From assembly GCF_900111775.1 (NCBI RefSeq), contig NZ_FOJJ01000005.1:20813-84812 (forward strand): a DNA stretch of 64,000 nt. The letters run 5' to 3'. The notes beneath the pieces were generated by a model that was not told the DNA's origin, ran no database searches, and worked only from the letters and a program-made list of their open reading frames with translations. The stretch comes from Desulfuromonas acetexigens. Lineage in GTDB: Bacteria; Desulfobacterota; Desulfuromonadia; Desulfuromonadales; Trichloromonadaceae. Positions within the stretch are counted from its first letter, which is position 1. Every line of letters starts with the position of its first letter. Positions 29,376 to 39,203 of the stretch are shown here, in pieces. The translations under genes and the position numbers were made by a program.

Positions 29376-30216
29376 CCCCTTCATCCCCTTCCAACTCCAG
29401 ACTGCGGCGGTAGACCTCGCTCCCCGGCAAACCAAAGCGCTTCGCCAGGGACTTGACCATCTCCTTGCGGGAACACTCAGGGGCGGCATGCCAGCGCGCC
29501 AACGCCTCTTCCAGGCTCTCCCGTTCGGGCTCTGCCTCCGCTGGGGCGACCAGCAGGACAATCTCTCCCCGCACCCGCCCGGCGCCGAAATGCGCCAGCG
29601 CCTCTTCAACGGTACCACGAAAGAGCTCTTCGTGCAGCTTGGTCAGCTCCCGGGCGACCGCCACCCGGCGCTCGCCGCCCAGTTCCTCGCGCAGATCGGC
29701 TAGGGCGGCCAACAGGCGATGGGGCGCCTCGTAATAGACCAGGGTGCGTTCCGTCTCCCCGCGCGCGGCGGCGAGGAGCGCCCGCCGGTGGGAGCTTTTG
29801 GCGGGCAGAAAGCCCTCGAAGGCGAAACGCGCCGTCGGCAACCCGGAAAGGGCGAGGGCGGTGATTACCGCCGACGGGCCAGGGACGACGGTCACCGGCA
29901 AGCCCTCATCCCGGCAACGGCAGACCAGCAGATAACCGGGGTCGGAGATGGCCGGAGTGCCGGCATCGGAAATCAGCGCCACTGATCGCCCCTGGGCCAG
30001 AAGTTCAACGATCCGCTCCCCCTTGCGCGCCTCGTTGTGCTCGAAGCAGGAGGTCAGCGGTGTCGTGATGCCGTAGTGATTGAAGAGCTTGCGGCTGTGC
30101 CGGGTATCCTCGGCGGCGACCAGATCGACCTCCTTGAGAATCCGGAGGGCACGCAGGCTGATATCCTCAAGATTGCCGATGGGGGTGGCTACCAGATAGA
30201 GGGTGCCGCAAGCCAT
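29347..30216 (-). CDS. rsmI: 16S rRNA 2'-O-ribose C1402 methyltransferase RsmI
   Basis: A 289-residue tetrapyrrole-methylase-fold enzyme. N-terminal LYLVATPIGNLEDISLRAL, then AAEDTRHSRKLFNHYGI, ISDAGTPAISDPGY and VVPGPSAVITALALSGLP, all diagnostic of RsmI. It modifies the ribose of C1402, the same base whose N4 is methylated by RsmH, also encoded in this window. It begins 3 bp after the nadE stop. Confidence 0.97.
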   Translation of the reverse strand: MACGTLYLVATPIGNLEDISLRALRILKEVDLVAAEDTRHSRKLFNHYGITTPLTSCFEHNEARKGERIVELLAQGRSVALISDAGTPAISDPGYLLVCRCRDEGLPVTVVPGPSAVITALALSGLPTARFAFEGFLPAKSSHRRALLAAARGETERTLVYYEAPHRLLAALADLREELGGERRVAVARELTKLHEELFRGTVEEALAHFGAGRVRGEIVLLVAPAEAEPERESLEEALARWHAAPECSRKEMVKSLAKRFGLPGSEVYRRSLELEGDEGDGQSDDSDH

Positions 30217-30219
30217 CGT

Positions 30220-32175
30220 TCAGGTCTCCCCATCCAGGCCGTCCAACTCCCGCAGCCAGAGTTCGACAGAGGCGTCGCTCGGCATACGCCAATCCCCCCG
30301 GGGAGAAAGGGCGACACTGCCGATCTTCGGCCCATCGGGGAGACAGGAGCGCTTAAACTGCTGGGAAAAGAAGCGCCGGTAAAAGACCCGCAACCAGCGC
30401 AGGATGGTCGCAGGCGAGAACTCTTCGGCAAAGGCCTGGCAGGCCAGGAAGTAGATCTTGGCGGGAGGATCGTGCCGGCGGACCAGATGGTAGAGAAAGA
30501 AGTCGTGCAGAACGTAGGGGCCGACCTGGTCCTCGGTCTTCTGAGCGATCTCCCCCTCGGCGGTGGGCGGCAACAGCTCGGGCGAAACCGGGGTGGCGCA
30601 AATGTCTTTGAGGATGGCCGCGGCCTCGTCGCCGAATTCGCACTCGGCGCACCAGGCGACAAGATAGCGCACCAGGGTCTTCGGCACGCCGGCGTTGACC
30701 CCGTACATCGACATGTGATCGGCATTGTAGGTGCACCAGCCGAGGGCCAGTTCGGACAGGTCGCCGGTGCCGAGCACCAGCCCACCGACCTGATTGGCCA
30801 CATCCATGAGGATCTGGGTGCGTTCCCGCGCCTGGGCATTTTCATAGGTGATGTCGTGCAGCGTCTCGGGGTGACCGATGTCGGCGAAATGGCCGCGCAC
30901 CGCGCCATCGATGGGGATCACCCGCAGCCCGACCCCGAGAAGTTCAGCCAGACGTTCGGCATTCCCTCGAGTGCGGGCGGTGGTGCCGAAACCGGGCATG
31001 GTCAGGGTGACGATACCTTCACGGTCGAGCCCGAGACGATCGAAGGCCTTGACCGCCACGAGCAGCGCCAGGGTCGAATCGAGGCCGCCGGAGATGCCGA
31101 GGACCACCCGCGCAACCCCGGTATGGCGCAGGCGTTTGGCCAGGGCCGTGGTCTGCAGGGCGAAAATCTCCCGGCAGCGGGCGGCGCGCTCGGCATCGTC
31201 GGCAGGGACAAAAGGGGTTGCGTCGAGAGGGCGACAGAGGGTGCCGGCCGCAAGCTCGGCTAGGTGAAAAGGGATTTCTCGGTAGCGGGGGCCGATCGCG
31301 CCCATGGCTAAACTGCTGGAGCGAGCCCGTTCGGTGCGCAGGCGCGCCAGATCCACATCGGCCAGAACCAGTTGTGAATCGAAACGAAAACGCTCGGTTT
31401 CCGCCAGCAACAGCCCATTTTCGGCGATGAGCGAATGCCCAGAAAAGACCAGATCGGTACTCGACTCGCCAGGCCCCGCCGAAGCATAGGCGTAAGCAGC
31501 TATACAGCGCGCCGACTGACTGCGCACCAGCTCCCGGCGATAGCCTTCTTTGCCGAGGGTTTCCGGACTGGCCGAGGGGTTGAGCAGCACCGTCGCCCCT
31601 TGAACCGCCATGGCTCCGCTCGGCGGGTCGGCGACCCACAGGTCCTCGCACAACTCGATACCGATCAGGCATTCGGGACGATTGACGGCGCGGAAAAGCA
31701 GATCGGCGCCAAAGGGGACCGCCTCACCGTTCCAGTCGAGATGATCACAACGGCTCTCACGGGCCGAAGCGAACCAGCGCTGTTCGTAGAATTCGTGGCT
31801 GTTGGGCAGGTGGATTTTGGGGACGATGCCGAGGATGCGCCCCTGACCGAGAATGACCGCGCAGTTGTAAAGCCGGTCATCCTGACGGATCGGCGCGCCC
31901 ACCACCAGGGTCAGGCCGCGGCCCCGGGTGTCGGCCGCCAGTTCAGCAACGGCGCGCCGGGTCTGTTCGATGAGCAGGGGCTGGAAGAAAAGATCACCAC
32001 AGCTGTAGCCGGTGAGCGCCAGTTCCGGGCAGAGCAGCAGGGAACAGTCGGCCGCCTCAGCCTGATCGACAACCCGGCGTAACTGGGCCAGATTGAAGGC
32101 GACATCGGCCACCCGCAATTCCGGGACGGCGACCCCGAGACGGCAATAGCCCCATTCGGACAAGGATTTCATCAT
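30220..32175 (-). CDS. nadE: Glutamine-dependent NAD+ synthetase NadE
   Basis: A 651-residue two-domain enzyme: an N-terminal nitrilase-type glutaminase ([18 protein letters not shown] with the Glu, KIHLPN with the Lys, and [10 protein letters not shown] with the nucleophilic Cys) and a C-terminal NAD synthetase domain with the PP-loop [13 protein letters not shown] (about residue 355) and [16 protein letters not shown]. It amidates deamido-NAD+ in the last step of NAD synthesis. The two ATG codons at 32175 and 32172 have AGAGGTG upstream; the longer open frame is not supported. Confidence 0.96.
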   Translation of the reverse strand: MMKSLSEWGYCRLGVAVPELRVADVAFNLAQLRRVVDQAEAADCSLLLCPELALTGYSCGDLFFQPLLIEQTRRAVAELAADTRGRGLTLVVGAPIRQDDRLYNCAVILGQGRILGIVPKIHLPNSHEFYEQRWFASARESRCDHLDWNGEAVPFGADLLFRAVNRPECLIGIELCEDLWVADPPSGAMAVQGATVLLNPSASPETLGKEGYRRELVRSQSARCIAAYAYASAGPGESSTDLVFSGHSLIAENGLLLAETERFRFDSQLVLADVDLARLRTERARSSSLAMGAIGPRYREIPFHLAELAAGTLCRPLDATPFVPADDAERAARCREIFALQTTALAKRLRHTGVARVVLGISGGLDSTLALLVAVKAFDRLGLDREGIVTLTMPGFGTTARTRGNAERLAELLGVGLRVIPIDGAVRGHFADIGHPETLHDITYENAQARERTQILMDVANQVGGLVLGTGDLSELALGWCTYNADHMSMYGVNAGVPKTLVRYLVAWCAECEFGDEAAAILKDICATPVSPELLPPTAEGEIAQKTEDQVGPYVLHDFFLYHLVRRHDPPAKIYFLACQAFAEEFSPATILRWLRVFYRRFFSQQFKRSCLPDGPKIGSVALSPRGDWRMPSDASVELWLRELDGLDGET

Positions 32176-32207
32176 CGCTGCACCTCTTTCGTCACCGCTG
32201 CCCAGGC

Positions 32208-32228
32208 AAACGCCGGGGGTCGGCGTTT
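32208..32228. other. Perfect hairpin between yraN and nadE
   Basis: Arms AAACGCCG (32208-32215) and CGGCGTTT (32221-32228) around a 5-base loop, 33 bases upstream of the nadE start. On the minus strand only three T follow, so it may be a weak terminator, a pause or an operator. Confidence 0.4.
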
Positions 32229-32282
32229 TGTCAGCGCAGCTTAACAAAGAATCGCCACTCACCGCAAGGGACGCGACGTCGG

Positions 32283-32645
32283 TCAGTCCAGCCCGAAGGC
32301 ATTGACGATATGCTCAATGACCGGCTCGCCAGGACCGGCCAGGATCGCCACCACATCGAAACGGACGGTCGTGCGCGGCGCGGCCCCGGACAAATGCCAC
32401 TGAGCGGCACGCAGGATTTGCCGCTGCTTGGTCGGCCCCACCGCCTCCTGGGGACTGCCGAAAGCCAGGCTCCGGCGGGTTTTGACCTCAACGAAGACCA
32501 GGGTCTTCCCTTCCCGGGCGAGAATATCGATCTCCCCCACCGGGGTGCGCAGGTTCCGATGCAACACCCGCAATCCGCGCCGCTCCAGATAACGGGCGGC
32601 CACTTCTTCCCCCCAGCGGCCCAGGCTTTGTCGCGCCTCGGTCAT
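32283..32645 (-). CDS. yraN: YraN/UPF0102 family putative endonuclease
   Basis: A 120-residue protein with the UPF0102 pattern [43 protein letters not shown] N-terminus (E, D and K of the PD-(D/E)XK-type core in GEIDILA and [10 protein letters not shown]). The family resembles Holliday-junction resolvase or restriction-type nuclease folds; its activity is not established. Its start overlaps the rnhB stop by 4 bases, the usual rnhB-yraN arrangement. Confidence 0.9.
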   Translation of the reverse strand: MTEARQSLGRWGEEVAARYLERRGLRVLHRNLRTPVGEIDILAREGKTLVFVEVKTRRSLAFGSPQEAVGPTKQRQILRAAQWHLSGAAPRTTVRFDVVAILAGPGEPVIEHIVNAFGLD

Positions 32646-33283
32646 GGCCGCTCCAGATGTTCACGGACCCCGGCGAAACTTTTGCGATGCAGCGGGGTCG
32701 GCCCGAGGTCAGCGATGGCAGCTAAGTGGGCGGCACTGCCGTAACCCTTGTGCCGAGCCAGGCCGTAACCGGGATAGCGCTCGTCATAGGCGATGAGGAT
32801 GCGGTCGCGCACCACCTTGGCGATGATCGACGCGGCGGCGATGGCGGCGCAGCGGCTGTCCCCCTGCTTGAGGGTCTGTTGCGGCACGGGCAGGGGAACA
32901 GGGGTGATGCCGTCCACCAGCAGGTAGTCGGCCGGGACTTTGAGCCGCCGTACCGCCAAAGACATGGCCTGCAGAGTGGCTTGGAGAATGTTGATCCGGT
33001 CGATTTCCTCGGCCGAGACGATGCCGACGCCGATGGCGCGGGCTTGGGTACGGATCAGAGGAAAAAGATGCTCGCGACGGGCAGCCGAAAGTTTTTTGGA
33101 ATCGTTCAACCCCGTCAACTCGTAGGCCTTGGGAAGGATCACCGCCGCCGCCACCACCGGGCCGGCCAACGGCCCGCGACCGGCCTCGTCGATCCCGGCG
33201 ATAGCGCCGTAACCGAGGGCACGGGCCCGTTCCTCAAAGAACCCCGAAGAAAGTTCGGCGCTAGGGAAAAGCTCCAGGCTCAT
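32642..33283 (-). CDS. rnhB: Ribonuclease HII
   Basis: A 213-residue type 2 RNase H that removes ribonucleotides from DNA. Active-site region [22 protein letters not shown] (the D-E-G-R-G core), [22 protein letters not shown] and [17 protein letters not shown], complete and in order. ATG start at 33283. It heads the rnhB-yraN-nadE-rsmI-regulator series, downstream of rplS but on the far side of a strong terminator. Confidence 0.97.
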   Translation of the reverse strand: MSLELFPSAELSSGFFEERARALGYGAIAGIDEAGRGPLAGPVVAAAVILPKAYELTGLNDSKKLSAARREHLFPLIRTQARAIGVGIVSAEEIDRINILQATLQAMSLAVRRLKVPADYLLVDGITPVPLPVPQQTLKQGDSRCAAIAAASIIAKVVRDRILIAYDERYPGYGLARHKGYGSAAHLAAIADLGPTPLHRKSFAGVREHLERP

Positions 33284-33378
33284 CAGGCCCCCAAGAAAAA
33301 TTCCGGCTGGATTTCACGGCGCCCTTGGTATACAATTGCGCTGGTGTTTAACATATCTTTAATGAGAGGAGAGAGTTC

Positions 33379-33570
33379 ATGGGTATTTTCTTCGCACTGG
33401 TGGCCGTCGTTGCCTATCTGGGATTTTTCGTTGACTGGAAGGAATTCATGGGTGTTTTCCGGCTGGGAGGTTGGGCAACGGTCGGTGTCTATATCGTCCT
33501 CGCCATCCTGATCGTAGGCATCCTGTCCACCCCGGAAACCGCCGCCGTCGCCCCGGCTGTTCATCACTAA
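33379..33570 (+). CDS. Small two-helix membrane protein, unknown function
   Basis: A 63-residue protein with a hydrophobic N-terminus (MGIFFALVAVVAYLGFFVDW) and a second membrane helix (VGVYIVLAILIVGILST); the loop FMGVFRLGGWATV links them. A strong GAGAGGAGAG ribosome site precedes the ATG, and a TTGGTA/TAACAT pair further upstream could be its promoter. It ends before the perfect bidirectional terminator at 33600-33642. It lies alone on the plus strand between two minus-strand operons. I do not recognise a family. Confidence 0.7.
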   Translation: MGIFFALVAVVAYLGFFVDWKEFMGVFRLGGWATVGVYIVLAILIVGILSTPETAAVAPAVHH

Positions 33571-33599
33571 GCCATAGCGCCGCGACAATTCCCTCGCTC

Positions 33600-33642
33600 A
33601 CAACGAAAAAGCCCCGGTTTATCGCCGGGGCTTTTTCGTTGT
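33600..33642. terminator. Bidirectional Rho-independent terminator
   Basis: An 18-base perfect inverted repeat (33600-33617 with 33625-33642) with GCCCCGG core, 7-base loop and A5/T5 flanks that give a T run on both strands. It ends the small membrane-protein gene (+) and the rplS operon (-). Confidence 0.9.
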
Positions 33643-33654
33643 CTGGCGAAACGC

Positions 33655-34002
33655 TTAGGCGAGACGCTTTTCCTTGATGCGAGCGGCCTTGCCGTGCAGG
33701 TTGCGCAGGTAGTAGAGCTTGGCCCGGCGCACCCGGCCGACCATAATGTTTTCAATCTTTTCCACCGCCGGGGAGTGCAGGGAGAAAATCCGCTCCACGC
33801 CGACACCGTTGGAAATCTTGCGTACGGTGAAGGTCGAACCGGCGCCGCGGTTGACTCGTTTGATACAGACACCCTGGTAAACCTGGATGCGCTGTTTATC
33901 CCCTTCAACGATCTTGACGTGAACCCGCAGGGTATCCCCGGCCTTGAACTGGGGAATATTCTTGCGGATCTGTTCCATCTCCAGACGATCAATGATATTC
34001 AT
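33655..34002 (-). CDS. rplS: 50S ribosomal protein L19
   Basis: A 115-residue ribosomal protein of usual length. Hallmarks: [33 protein letters not shown] N-terminal half, [21 protein letters not shown] and [21 protein letters not shown] at the C-terminus. It sits at the interface of the 30S and 50S subunits. Last gene of the ffh-rpsP-rimM-trmD-methyltransferase-rplS operon; strong GAGGAGG site before the ATG. Confidence 0.98.
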   Translation of the reverse strand: MNIIDRLEMEQIRKNIPQFKAGDTLRVHVKIVEGDKQRIQVYQGVCIKRVNRGAGSTFTVRKISNGVGVERIFSLHSPAVEKIENIMVGRVRRAKLYYLRNLHGKAARIKEKRLA

Positions 34003-34097
34003 GAATTCCTCCTCTATAGAGATCCTTTTCCAGGATTCGTTAGTCGTTTTTCGTGTGAGCGGACAGGGTTGATATACGTTATTTTTTAGTCTCGTTC

Positions 34098-34652
34098 TCA
34101 GGATAGGTGCAACCGGTCAAGAATGATCGCCGCCGCCGCCCGCACCGAGAGATGATTGTAATCGGCGACGCCGCGCACCGGCTCCAGCACCGTCCAGCCC
34201 CGCTCGAAGATCTCGGGGGCAAGCCCCCAACCGGTACCAAAAATCAGTAGCAGCGGATGTTCGGCGCGCAATTGTCGGCAAGCTGCAAAGCTGATCCCGT
34301 CAGGGCGCGCGGCACCGGTCAGGATCGGACGCACCGGCCGACCGAGTTCTTCTTCCCAGGCAGTGACGGCCGCCTCCAGACTGGAAACAGTTTCAATCAG
34401 CCGCAGCGCTTCGGCCCGGTCGGCATGATAGGCGGCGCCGTGTCCTTGACACCAGTGGCGCGCTATCCGCTCGACCAAGGCCACCTGCTCCCGCGCCGGG
34501 GTCACCACATAAAAGCGCCGCGCGCCGTAGGTCCGGGCGCTGCGGGCAATATCGTGAAGATCGAGGTTGGTCACGGCGGAAACGACCCGATCCCCCCGCC
34601 GATCAAGCACCGGCGCATGGACCAGGGCGACCGCCAGCGGCTGCCCGCTCAC
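34098..34652 (-). CDS. SPOUT-type RNA methyltransferase (Methyltrn_RNA_4 family)
   Basis: A 184-residue protein with [22 protein letters not shown] at the start, [24 protein letters not shown], and the knot-region [13 protein letters not shown] and [21 protein letters not shown]. This is the Methyltrn_RNA_4 family, predicted SAM-dependent RNA methyltransferases of the trefoil-knot class that in some species are fused to TrmD. It overlaps the trmD stop by 4 bases, which fits a linked tRNA-modification role; the target base is unknown. Confidence 0.85.
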   Translation of the reverse strand: MSGQPLAVALVHAPVLDRRGDRVVSAVTNLDLHDIARSARTYGARRFYVVTPAREQVALVERIARHWCQGHGAAYHADRAEALRLIETVSSLEAAVTAWEEELGRPVRPILTGAARPDGISFAACRQLRAEHPLLLIFGTGWGLAPEIFERGWTVLEPVRGVADYNHLSVRAAAAIILDRLHLS

Positions 34653-35392
34653 GGCGTGCGCTCTCCGGACTCATCCCGCAGGCACGCGAGAAAAGCCTGA
34701 TCCGCCTTGCTCAGAAAGGCTTTGCCCAGCAGTTCCGGGCGCCGCTCTAGTGTCCGGCGCAACTGCTGCTGGCGACGCCAGCGGGCAATCTCGCTATGGT
34801 TCCCGGACAACAAGACATCGGGAACCCGCTCCCCTTCGAACTCCACCGGTCGGGTATAGTGGGGATATTCGAGCAGGCCGTCAGAAAAGGAGTCGCTTTC
34901 GGCACTACCGCTGTTTCCCAGCACCCCCGGCAGAAGCCGGGCAATGGCGTCGATCATGACCATCGCCGCCAGCTCCCCCCCGGTGAGAACGAAATCCCCC
35001 AGGGAGTATTCGGCATCGACCCGGGAACGGATGCGCTCGTCGAAACCTTCGTAGCGGCCGCATACCAAAATCAGCCCCGGGTCCCGCGCCAACTTTTGAG
35101 CTTCCGCCTGACAAAAAGGCCGGCCCTGAGGAGACATGAGCAATACCCGAGAGCCCGGTGCGCGCTGACGCAATGCATCCAAGGCGCGGCAGACCGGTTC
35201 CGGCTTCATCACCATGCCGTCACCGCCGCCATAGGGGGTGTCGTCCACCACCTTATGCCGACCCTCGGCCCAGTCCCGCAGGTTATGCGCGTGCAGGGTA
35301 ATCAGTCCCTTATCGATCGCCTTACCGAGAACACTTTCGGCGAAAGGCGAGACGAACATCTCGGGGAAGAGCGTCAGGACATCAAAGATCAT
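34649..35392 (-). CDS. trmD: tRNA (guanine(37)-N(1))-methyltransferase TrmD
   Basis: A 247-residue trefoil-knot methyltransferase. Family stretches: [66 protein letters not shown] and [15 protein letters not shown] (the SAM knot), and the C-terminal [12 protein letters not shown]. It methylates G37 to prevent +1 frameshifting and is essential. It overlaps rimM by 11 bases. Confidence 0.98.
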   Translation of the reverse strand: MIFDVLTLFPEMFVSPFAESVLGKAIDKGLITLHAHNLRDWAEGRHKVVDDTPYGGGDGMVMKPEPVCRALDALRQRAPGSRVLLMSPQGRPFCQAEAQKLARDPGLILVCGRYEGFDERIRSRVDAEYSLGDFVLTGGELAAMVMIDAIARLLPGVLGNSGSAESDSFSDGLLEYPHYTRPVEFEGERVPDVLLSGNHSEIARWRRQQQLRRTLERRPELLGKAFLSKADQAFLACLRDESGERTP

Positions 35393-35918
35393 CGACTTCG
35401 GCTACCAGGCCTTGCGGCAGGTCAACGCTCATGACGCCTGCGTCCAGATCGATATCGAGCACAAATCGACCAACCGCCGGGATCAGCACCTCGCCAAAGC
35501 GACCGTTCACCACATAAAGGTCATGGGCGCCGGTGGCAAGCAGATCGTCCAGTTGCCCCAGCTCCCCTCGCTGGCGATCAATGACCCGAAGCCCCTGCAA
35601 CTGATGCCAGTAATGCTCGTCATCAGCCAATTCCGGCAGGTCTTCGTAAAGCATGCGCACTTCCCGACCGACCAGACCTTCGACCGCGTCGATGTGCTCC
35701 ATGCCATGCAGCCGCAAGAGATAGTTCCCCTTATGCGCAACGACACGCAGAGGAACAACCGGCAACTGGTGCCCTTTCCGGTCCACGAGCAGAAGTCGGC
35801 TCGCGGAAACCAGGGCGTCGGAGTCGGCCGTCAAGGGCCGCACCTTGAGGTCGCCACGCAACCCATGCACCGCGACGATCGCACCGACCGCAAACCACTC
35901 GGAGGATTTATCCGTCAT
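35382..35918 (-). CDS. rimM: 16S rRNA processing protein RimM
   Basis: A 178-residue two-domain protein: an N-terminal RimM domain beginning [22 protein letters not shown], and a C-terminal PRC-barrel ([21 protein letters not shown] ... [26 protein letters not shown] split across the text). It assists maturation of the 30S head through protein S19. The ATG at 35918 matches family starts, though the ribosome site is weak; a TTG three codons earlier is the alternative. The gene order is normal except that no KH-domain gene lies between it and rpsP. Confidence 0.93.
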   Translation of the reverse strand: MTDKSSEWFAVGAIVAVHGLRGDLKVRPLTADSDALVSASRLLLVDRKGHQLPVVPLRVVAHKGNYLLRLHGMEHIDAVEGLVGREVRMLYEDLPELADDEHYWHQLQGLRVIDRQRGELGQLDDLLATGAHDLYVVNGRFGEVLIPAVGRFVLDIDLDAGVMSVDLPQGLVAEVDDL

Positions 35919-35975
35919 TGCGTACAAAGCAGCCGTCGAAGCCGGTTAAACAAAAGAGGCGGCGACAGGCACAAA

Positions 35976-36245
35976 TCAGGCGCCGGCAGGAGCCTTGAAC
36001 TTCGCCCAGATCCCTTGGCCGCGCAGCAACTGGCGCACAGTTTCGGTCGGTTGCGCCCCCTGCTTCAGCCATGCCAGAGTCTTTTCCTCGTCAAGCTTGA
36101 CCATCGGCGGATTCTGCTTGGGATCGTACTGGCCGAGGTTTTCGACAAAACGGCCATCGCGGGGGCAACGCTCATCGGCAACCACAACTTGATAAAAAGG
36201 CTTTTTCTTGGCGCCACCACGGGCGAGTCTGATCTTAACCGCCAT
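35976..36245 (-). CDS. rpsP: 30S ribosomal protein S16
   Basis: An 89-residue ribosomal protein with the family N-terminus [28 protein letters not shown] pattern (basic KxRLxRxGxKKxPxY), [18 protein letters not shown] and [16 protein letters not shown]. Strong AGGAGG before the ATG. Follows ffh in the usual order. Confidence 0.98.
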   Translation of the reverse strand: MAVKIRLARGGAKKKPFYQVVVADERCPRDGRFVENLGQYDPKQNPPMVKLDEEKTLAWLKQGAQPTETVRQLLRGQGIWAKFKAPAGA

Positions 36246-36341
36246 CTTTTTCCTCCTGGTACTGAACGGATTTTCCGTTTTTGGTTGATTGGGTCTATCT
36301 ATGGATATCTTGATCGCGCCGTCGCCGGTCGCGAAATTGAA

Positions 36342-37694
36342 TTAGAAAGGGAGACCGCCGCCCCGTCCCATCAGCCCTTTGAGACCCTTCGGCCCGAGCT
36401 GCTGCATTTTCTTCATGACCTTCTGCGCTTCGGTGAAACGCTTGAGCAACTGATTCACATCCTGCACCTTGGTGCCGCTGCCATTGGCGATGCGCACACG
36501 GCGGGAACCATTGATCAACTTATGGTTGCGCCGTTCCTCCGGGGTCATGGAGTTGATGATCGCCTCGATCTTGTTCATCTCTTTATCGGGAAGCTGCGAT
36601 CCCTGGGCCTGCTTGAGAGCCTTGCCGACACCGGGGATGAGCTTGAGCATCGAGTCCAGGGAACCCATCTTCTTGATGGACTGCATCTGGTCACGGAAGG
36701 TTTCCAGAGTGAAGCCCTCCTTGCGCAGCCGCTGTTCCATGGCGGCGGCGTCGTCCCGACTGATGGCGGCCTCGGCCTTCTCGATAAGGGAGAGAACATC
36801 GCCCATGCCGAGAATGCGCTGCGCCATGCGATCGGGATGGAAAACCTCGAGAGCATCCATCTTCTCGCCGAGGCCGACGAGTTTGATCGGCTTGCCGGTC
36901 ACCGCGCGGATCGACAGGGCAGCGCCGCCACGAGCGTCGCCGTCGAGTTTGGTCAGGATCACACCGGTCAAACTCAGCTGCTCATCAAAACTGGCAGCGA
37001 CGTTGACCGCGTCTTGGCCGGTCATGGCGTCGGCGACCAGGAGAATTTCCTTGGGCGCGAGGGACTCCTTGATCCGAACCAACTCGCCCATGAGCGTCGC
37101 ATCGATGTGCAGGCGTCCGGCGGTGTCGAGGATCAGGGTATCGTAACCATTGAGCTCGGCAAAACGGCGTGCCGCCTCGCAGATCGCCACGGGATCCTGG
37201 TCGGGCTGGCTATCGTAAACAGGAATGTCGAGTTGCCGGCCCACCGTCTTGAGCTGATCGATGGCCGCCGGGCGATAGACATCCGCCGGGACCAGCAGGG
37301 GATTGCGCTTGTCGCGGCGCAGCTTGAGCGCCAGCTTACCGCAGCTAGTGGTCTTACCGGCCCCTTGCAGACCGCAGAGCATTACCGCCACCGGCGGACG
37401 CCCCCCGAAGTCGAGACGGTTGTCTTCCCCTTCGCCCATCAGGCGGCCGAGTTCGTCGCGCACCACCTTGATGACTTGCTGCGCCGGGGTCAGGCTCTTG
37501 AGGACATCCTGCCCAACTGCCCGCTCCCGAACCGCCTCAACAAAATCCTTGACCACCTTGAAGTTGACGTCGGCTTCAAGCAGAACCAAACGCACTTCAC
37601 GCAGGGCCTCCTTGATATTCTCCTCGGTCAGCCGCCCGTGTCCGCGCAGCTTCTTGAAAATCGAGTCGAACTTTTCGGTAAGATTGTCGAGCAT
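36342..37694 (-). CDS. ffh: Signal recognition particle protein Ffh
   Basis: A 450-residue SRP54-type GTPase. N domain begins MLDNLTEKFDSIFKKLRG; G domain has GLQGAGKTTSCGKLAL, the IBD-type DVYRPAAIDQLKT, DTAGRLHID and TKLDGDARGGAAL; the M domain has the methionine-rich signal-peptide groove (GSLDSMLKLIPG, ILSMTPEERRN-like INSMTPEERRNHKLING, and QLLKRFTEAQKVMKKMQQ). It binds signal sequences and 4.5S RNA for co-translational targeting. The ATG at 37694 corresponds to the family start. Confidence 0.98.
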   Translation of the reverse strand: MLDNLTEKFDSIFKKLRGHGRLTEENIKEALREVRLVLLEADVNFKVVKDFVEAVRERAVGQDVLKSLTPAQQVIKVVRDELGRLMGEGEDNRLDFGGRPPVAVMLCGLQGAGKTTSCGKLALKLRRDKRNPLLVPADVYRPAAIDQLKTVGRQLDIPVYDSQPDQDPVAICEAARRFAELNGYDTLILDTAGRLHIDATLMGELVRIKESLAPKEILLVADAMTGQDAVNVAASFDEQLSLTGVILTKLDGDARGGAALSIRAVTGKPIKLVGLGEKMDALEVFHPDRMAQRILGMGDVLSLIEKAEAAISRDDAAAMEQRLRKEGFTLETFRDQMQSIKKMGSLDSMLKLIPGVGKALKQAQGSQLPDKEMNKIEAIINSMTPEERRNHKLINGSRRVRIANGSGTKVQDVNQLLKRFTEAQKVMKKMQQLGPKGLKGLMGRGGGLPF

Positions 37695-37737
37695 GCAAAA
37701 GGTCACAATCGGGATTGGGGGGAACGCCGAAATGGGG

Positions 37738-37767
37738 ACTATAGTTGAAGCCCGGTTTTTCTGTCAA
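37738..37767 (-). promoter_or_regulatory. Sigma-70 promoter of the ffh-rplS operon
   Basis: On the minus strand a perfect TTGACA (37762-37767) and TATAGT (37738-37743) are separated by 18 bases, 44 bases upstream of the ffh ATG. Confidence 0.75.
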
Positions 37768-37796
37768 GGAAAAACTCTGGGCGCTGCGAGGGCTTT

Positions 37797-38054
37797 TTAC
37801 GGGGATTGTCGGTGAAAAGCGCCGTCCTGGAAGAGGTAGAGTTCTTCGGGAAGCAACTGCTCTCGCTCCAGCACCGCCTCCACCTCCTGGCGGGACAGGA
37901 CGGAATAGCGAATGGCCAGACCGCAATCGGAGCTGAGCCGGCGTGGGACGGGAATCAGCAGAATGTCGACGCGGGCCTGCTTCAGCACCTTCTCGGCCTT
38001 CATGACCCGATGAATAGAATGAAAGATGGCCACCAGATCATCGTTACGAACCAT
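37797..38054 (-). CDS. DUF3343 (putative Se/S carrier-like) protein
   Basis: An 85-residue protein starting MVRNDDLVAIFHSIHRVMKAEKVLK. The pattern FHSxHRxMKAEKVL ... DILLIPVPRRLSSDCGLAIRY is that of DUF3343, a small domain also found at the C-terminus of YedF-like proteins and annotated as putative Se/S carrier. The conserved Cys lies in SSDCGLAI. I use the ATG at 38054 with GGGAGG 10 bases upstream; the frame is open to 38213 but the extra residues have no family counterpart. It precedes the ffh promoter and may be its own unit. Confidence 0.8.
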   Translation of the reverse strand: MVRNDDLVAIFHSIHRVMKAEKVLKQARVDILLIPVPRRLSSDCGLAIRYSVLSRQEVEAVLEREQLLPEELYLFQDGAFHRQSP

Positions 38055-38331
38055 GCCCGCAAAACCTCCCGTACCTAAGAGATAGAAAATCGGCAGATCA
38101 TGCCACGAGCCAACAAGGGATGCAACAGCGGGAAACGCCACTTCTCGCACGCACTCCACTTCAGCGTAAAGGCAAGTCACGAACGTGCATTCGCGCACAT
38201 AGAAAGGGACCAAAAGCCCCTTGTTTCACACCCCTGCCTGTGATAACTTTCGCAATACTGAAAAGCCAAGCAAGATAAACCGCGACCACGGGCACGACGC
38301 CCGCAAGACCAACCCCATTGGAGGAAAAACC

Positions 38332-39102
38332 GTGAAAAAACACCTTTTCTACCTGTCCATCGGAGCCCTGGCCCTGACCTTGGCAGCCGGCTGCAAAAAC
38401 GAAGCCCCGAAAAGCGCCGAGGCGCCCCAGGCCCAGGCCGAGACGCCGGCCCCTCCGGCCTCACAGGCCAAAACCGGCACCGTCGTGGAAACCATGAATG
38501 CCGCCGGTTATACCTACGTTCAGGTCGATACCGGCAGCGAGAAGATCTGGGCGGCGGCTCCCGAGTTTCAGGTCAAGGTTGGCGACAGCGTCGCCGTTCC
38601 GGAAGGCATGCCGATGCCCAACTATCACAGCAAGACCCTGAATCGCGATTTCGACATGGTCTACTTCGTCCCGGCCGTCATGGTCGGCGGCGCTGAAGGG
38701 ATGGCTGCCGTTGCCGCCCCCGCGACCGGAGAAATGCCCAGCGGGCATCCGCCGATCAGCGCGACCAAGGCCGAGGATGTTGACCTGAGCGGCCTTGCCA
38801 AGGCCGAAGGCGGCAAGAGTATCGAAGAGATCTACACCGGCAAAGCCGAACTCGCCGGCAAGGAAGTCACCGTGCGCGGCAAAGTGGTCAAGTTCAGCCC
38901 GGACATCATGGGCAAAAACTGGATTCACCTGCAGGACGGCACCGGCGGCGAGGGGACGAACGACCTGACCATCACCACCAACGTCACCGCGAATGTCGGC
39001 GACACCGTTTTGGTCAGCGGCGTTCTCACCGCCGACAAGGACTTCGGCCACGGCTACCAGTATGACCTGATCATCGAGGATGGCAAGGTTACCGTCGAGT
39101 AA
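38332..39102 (+). CDS. NrfJ-like lipoprotein with two OB-fold domains
   Basis: A 256-residue exported lipoprotein. The GTG start has GGAGGA upstream; the signal peptide ends in the lipobox LAAGC (Cys at about residue 20). Two similar domains follow an Ala/Pro-rich linker: the first (TGTVVETMNAAGYTYVQVD ... NRDFDMVYFV, about 43-115) closely resembles NrfJ, a small protein of nitrite-reduction clusters; the second (YTGKAELAGKEVTVRGKVVK ... DFGHGYQYDLIIEDGK, about 165-256) is an OB-fold of the same general kind. The role in this organism is unknown; a periplasmic ligand or metal binding role is a guess. A terminator follows directly. Confidence 0.8.
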   Translation: MKKHLFYLSIGALALTLAAGCKNEAPKSAEAPQAQAETPAPPASQAKTGTVVETMNAAGYTYVQVDTGSEKIWAAAPEFQVKVGDSVAVPEGMPMPNYHSKTLNRDFDMVYFVPAVMVGGAEGMAAVAAPATGEMPSGHPPISATKAEDVDLSGLAKAEGGKSIEEIYTGKAELAGKEVTVRGKVVKFSPDIMGKNWIHLQDGTGGEGTNDLTITTNVTANVGDTVLVSGVLTADKDFGHGYQYDLIIEDGKVTVE

Positions 39103-39124
39103 GCGGCCAACGGCTTCGTCGAAA

Positions 39125-39155
39125 AGCCCCTGGTCTTAAGCCAGGGGCTTTTTTT
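39125..39155 (+). terminator. Rho-independent terminator after the NrfJ-like gene
   Basis: Stem AGCCCCTGG / CCAGGGGCT (39125-39133, 39141-39149) with 7-base loop, followed by seven T. Confidence 0.9.
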
Positions 39156-39203
39156 ATCCGCGCCCACCCCGCCTGTTACTCATCCGCCGAGGGGAGTTCC
39201 GCT

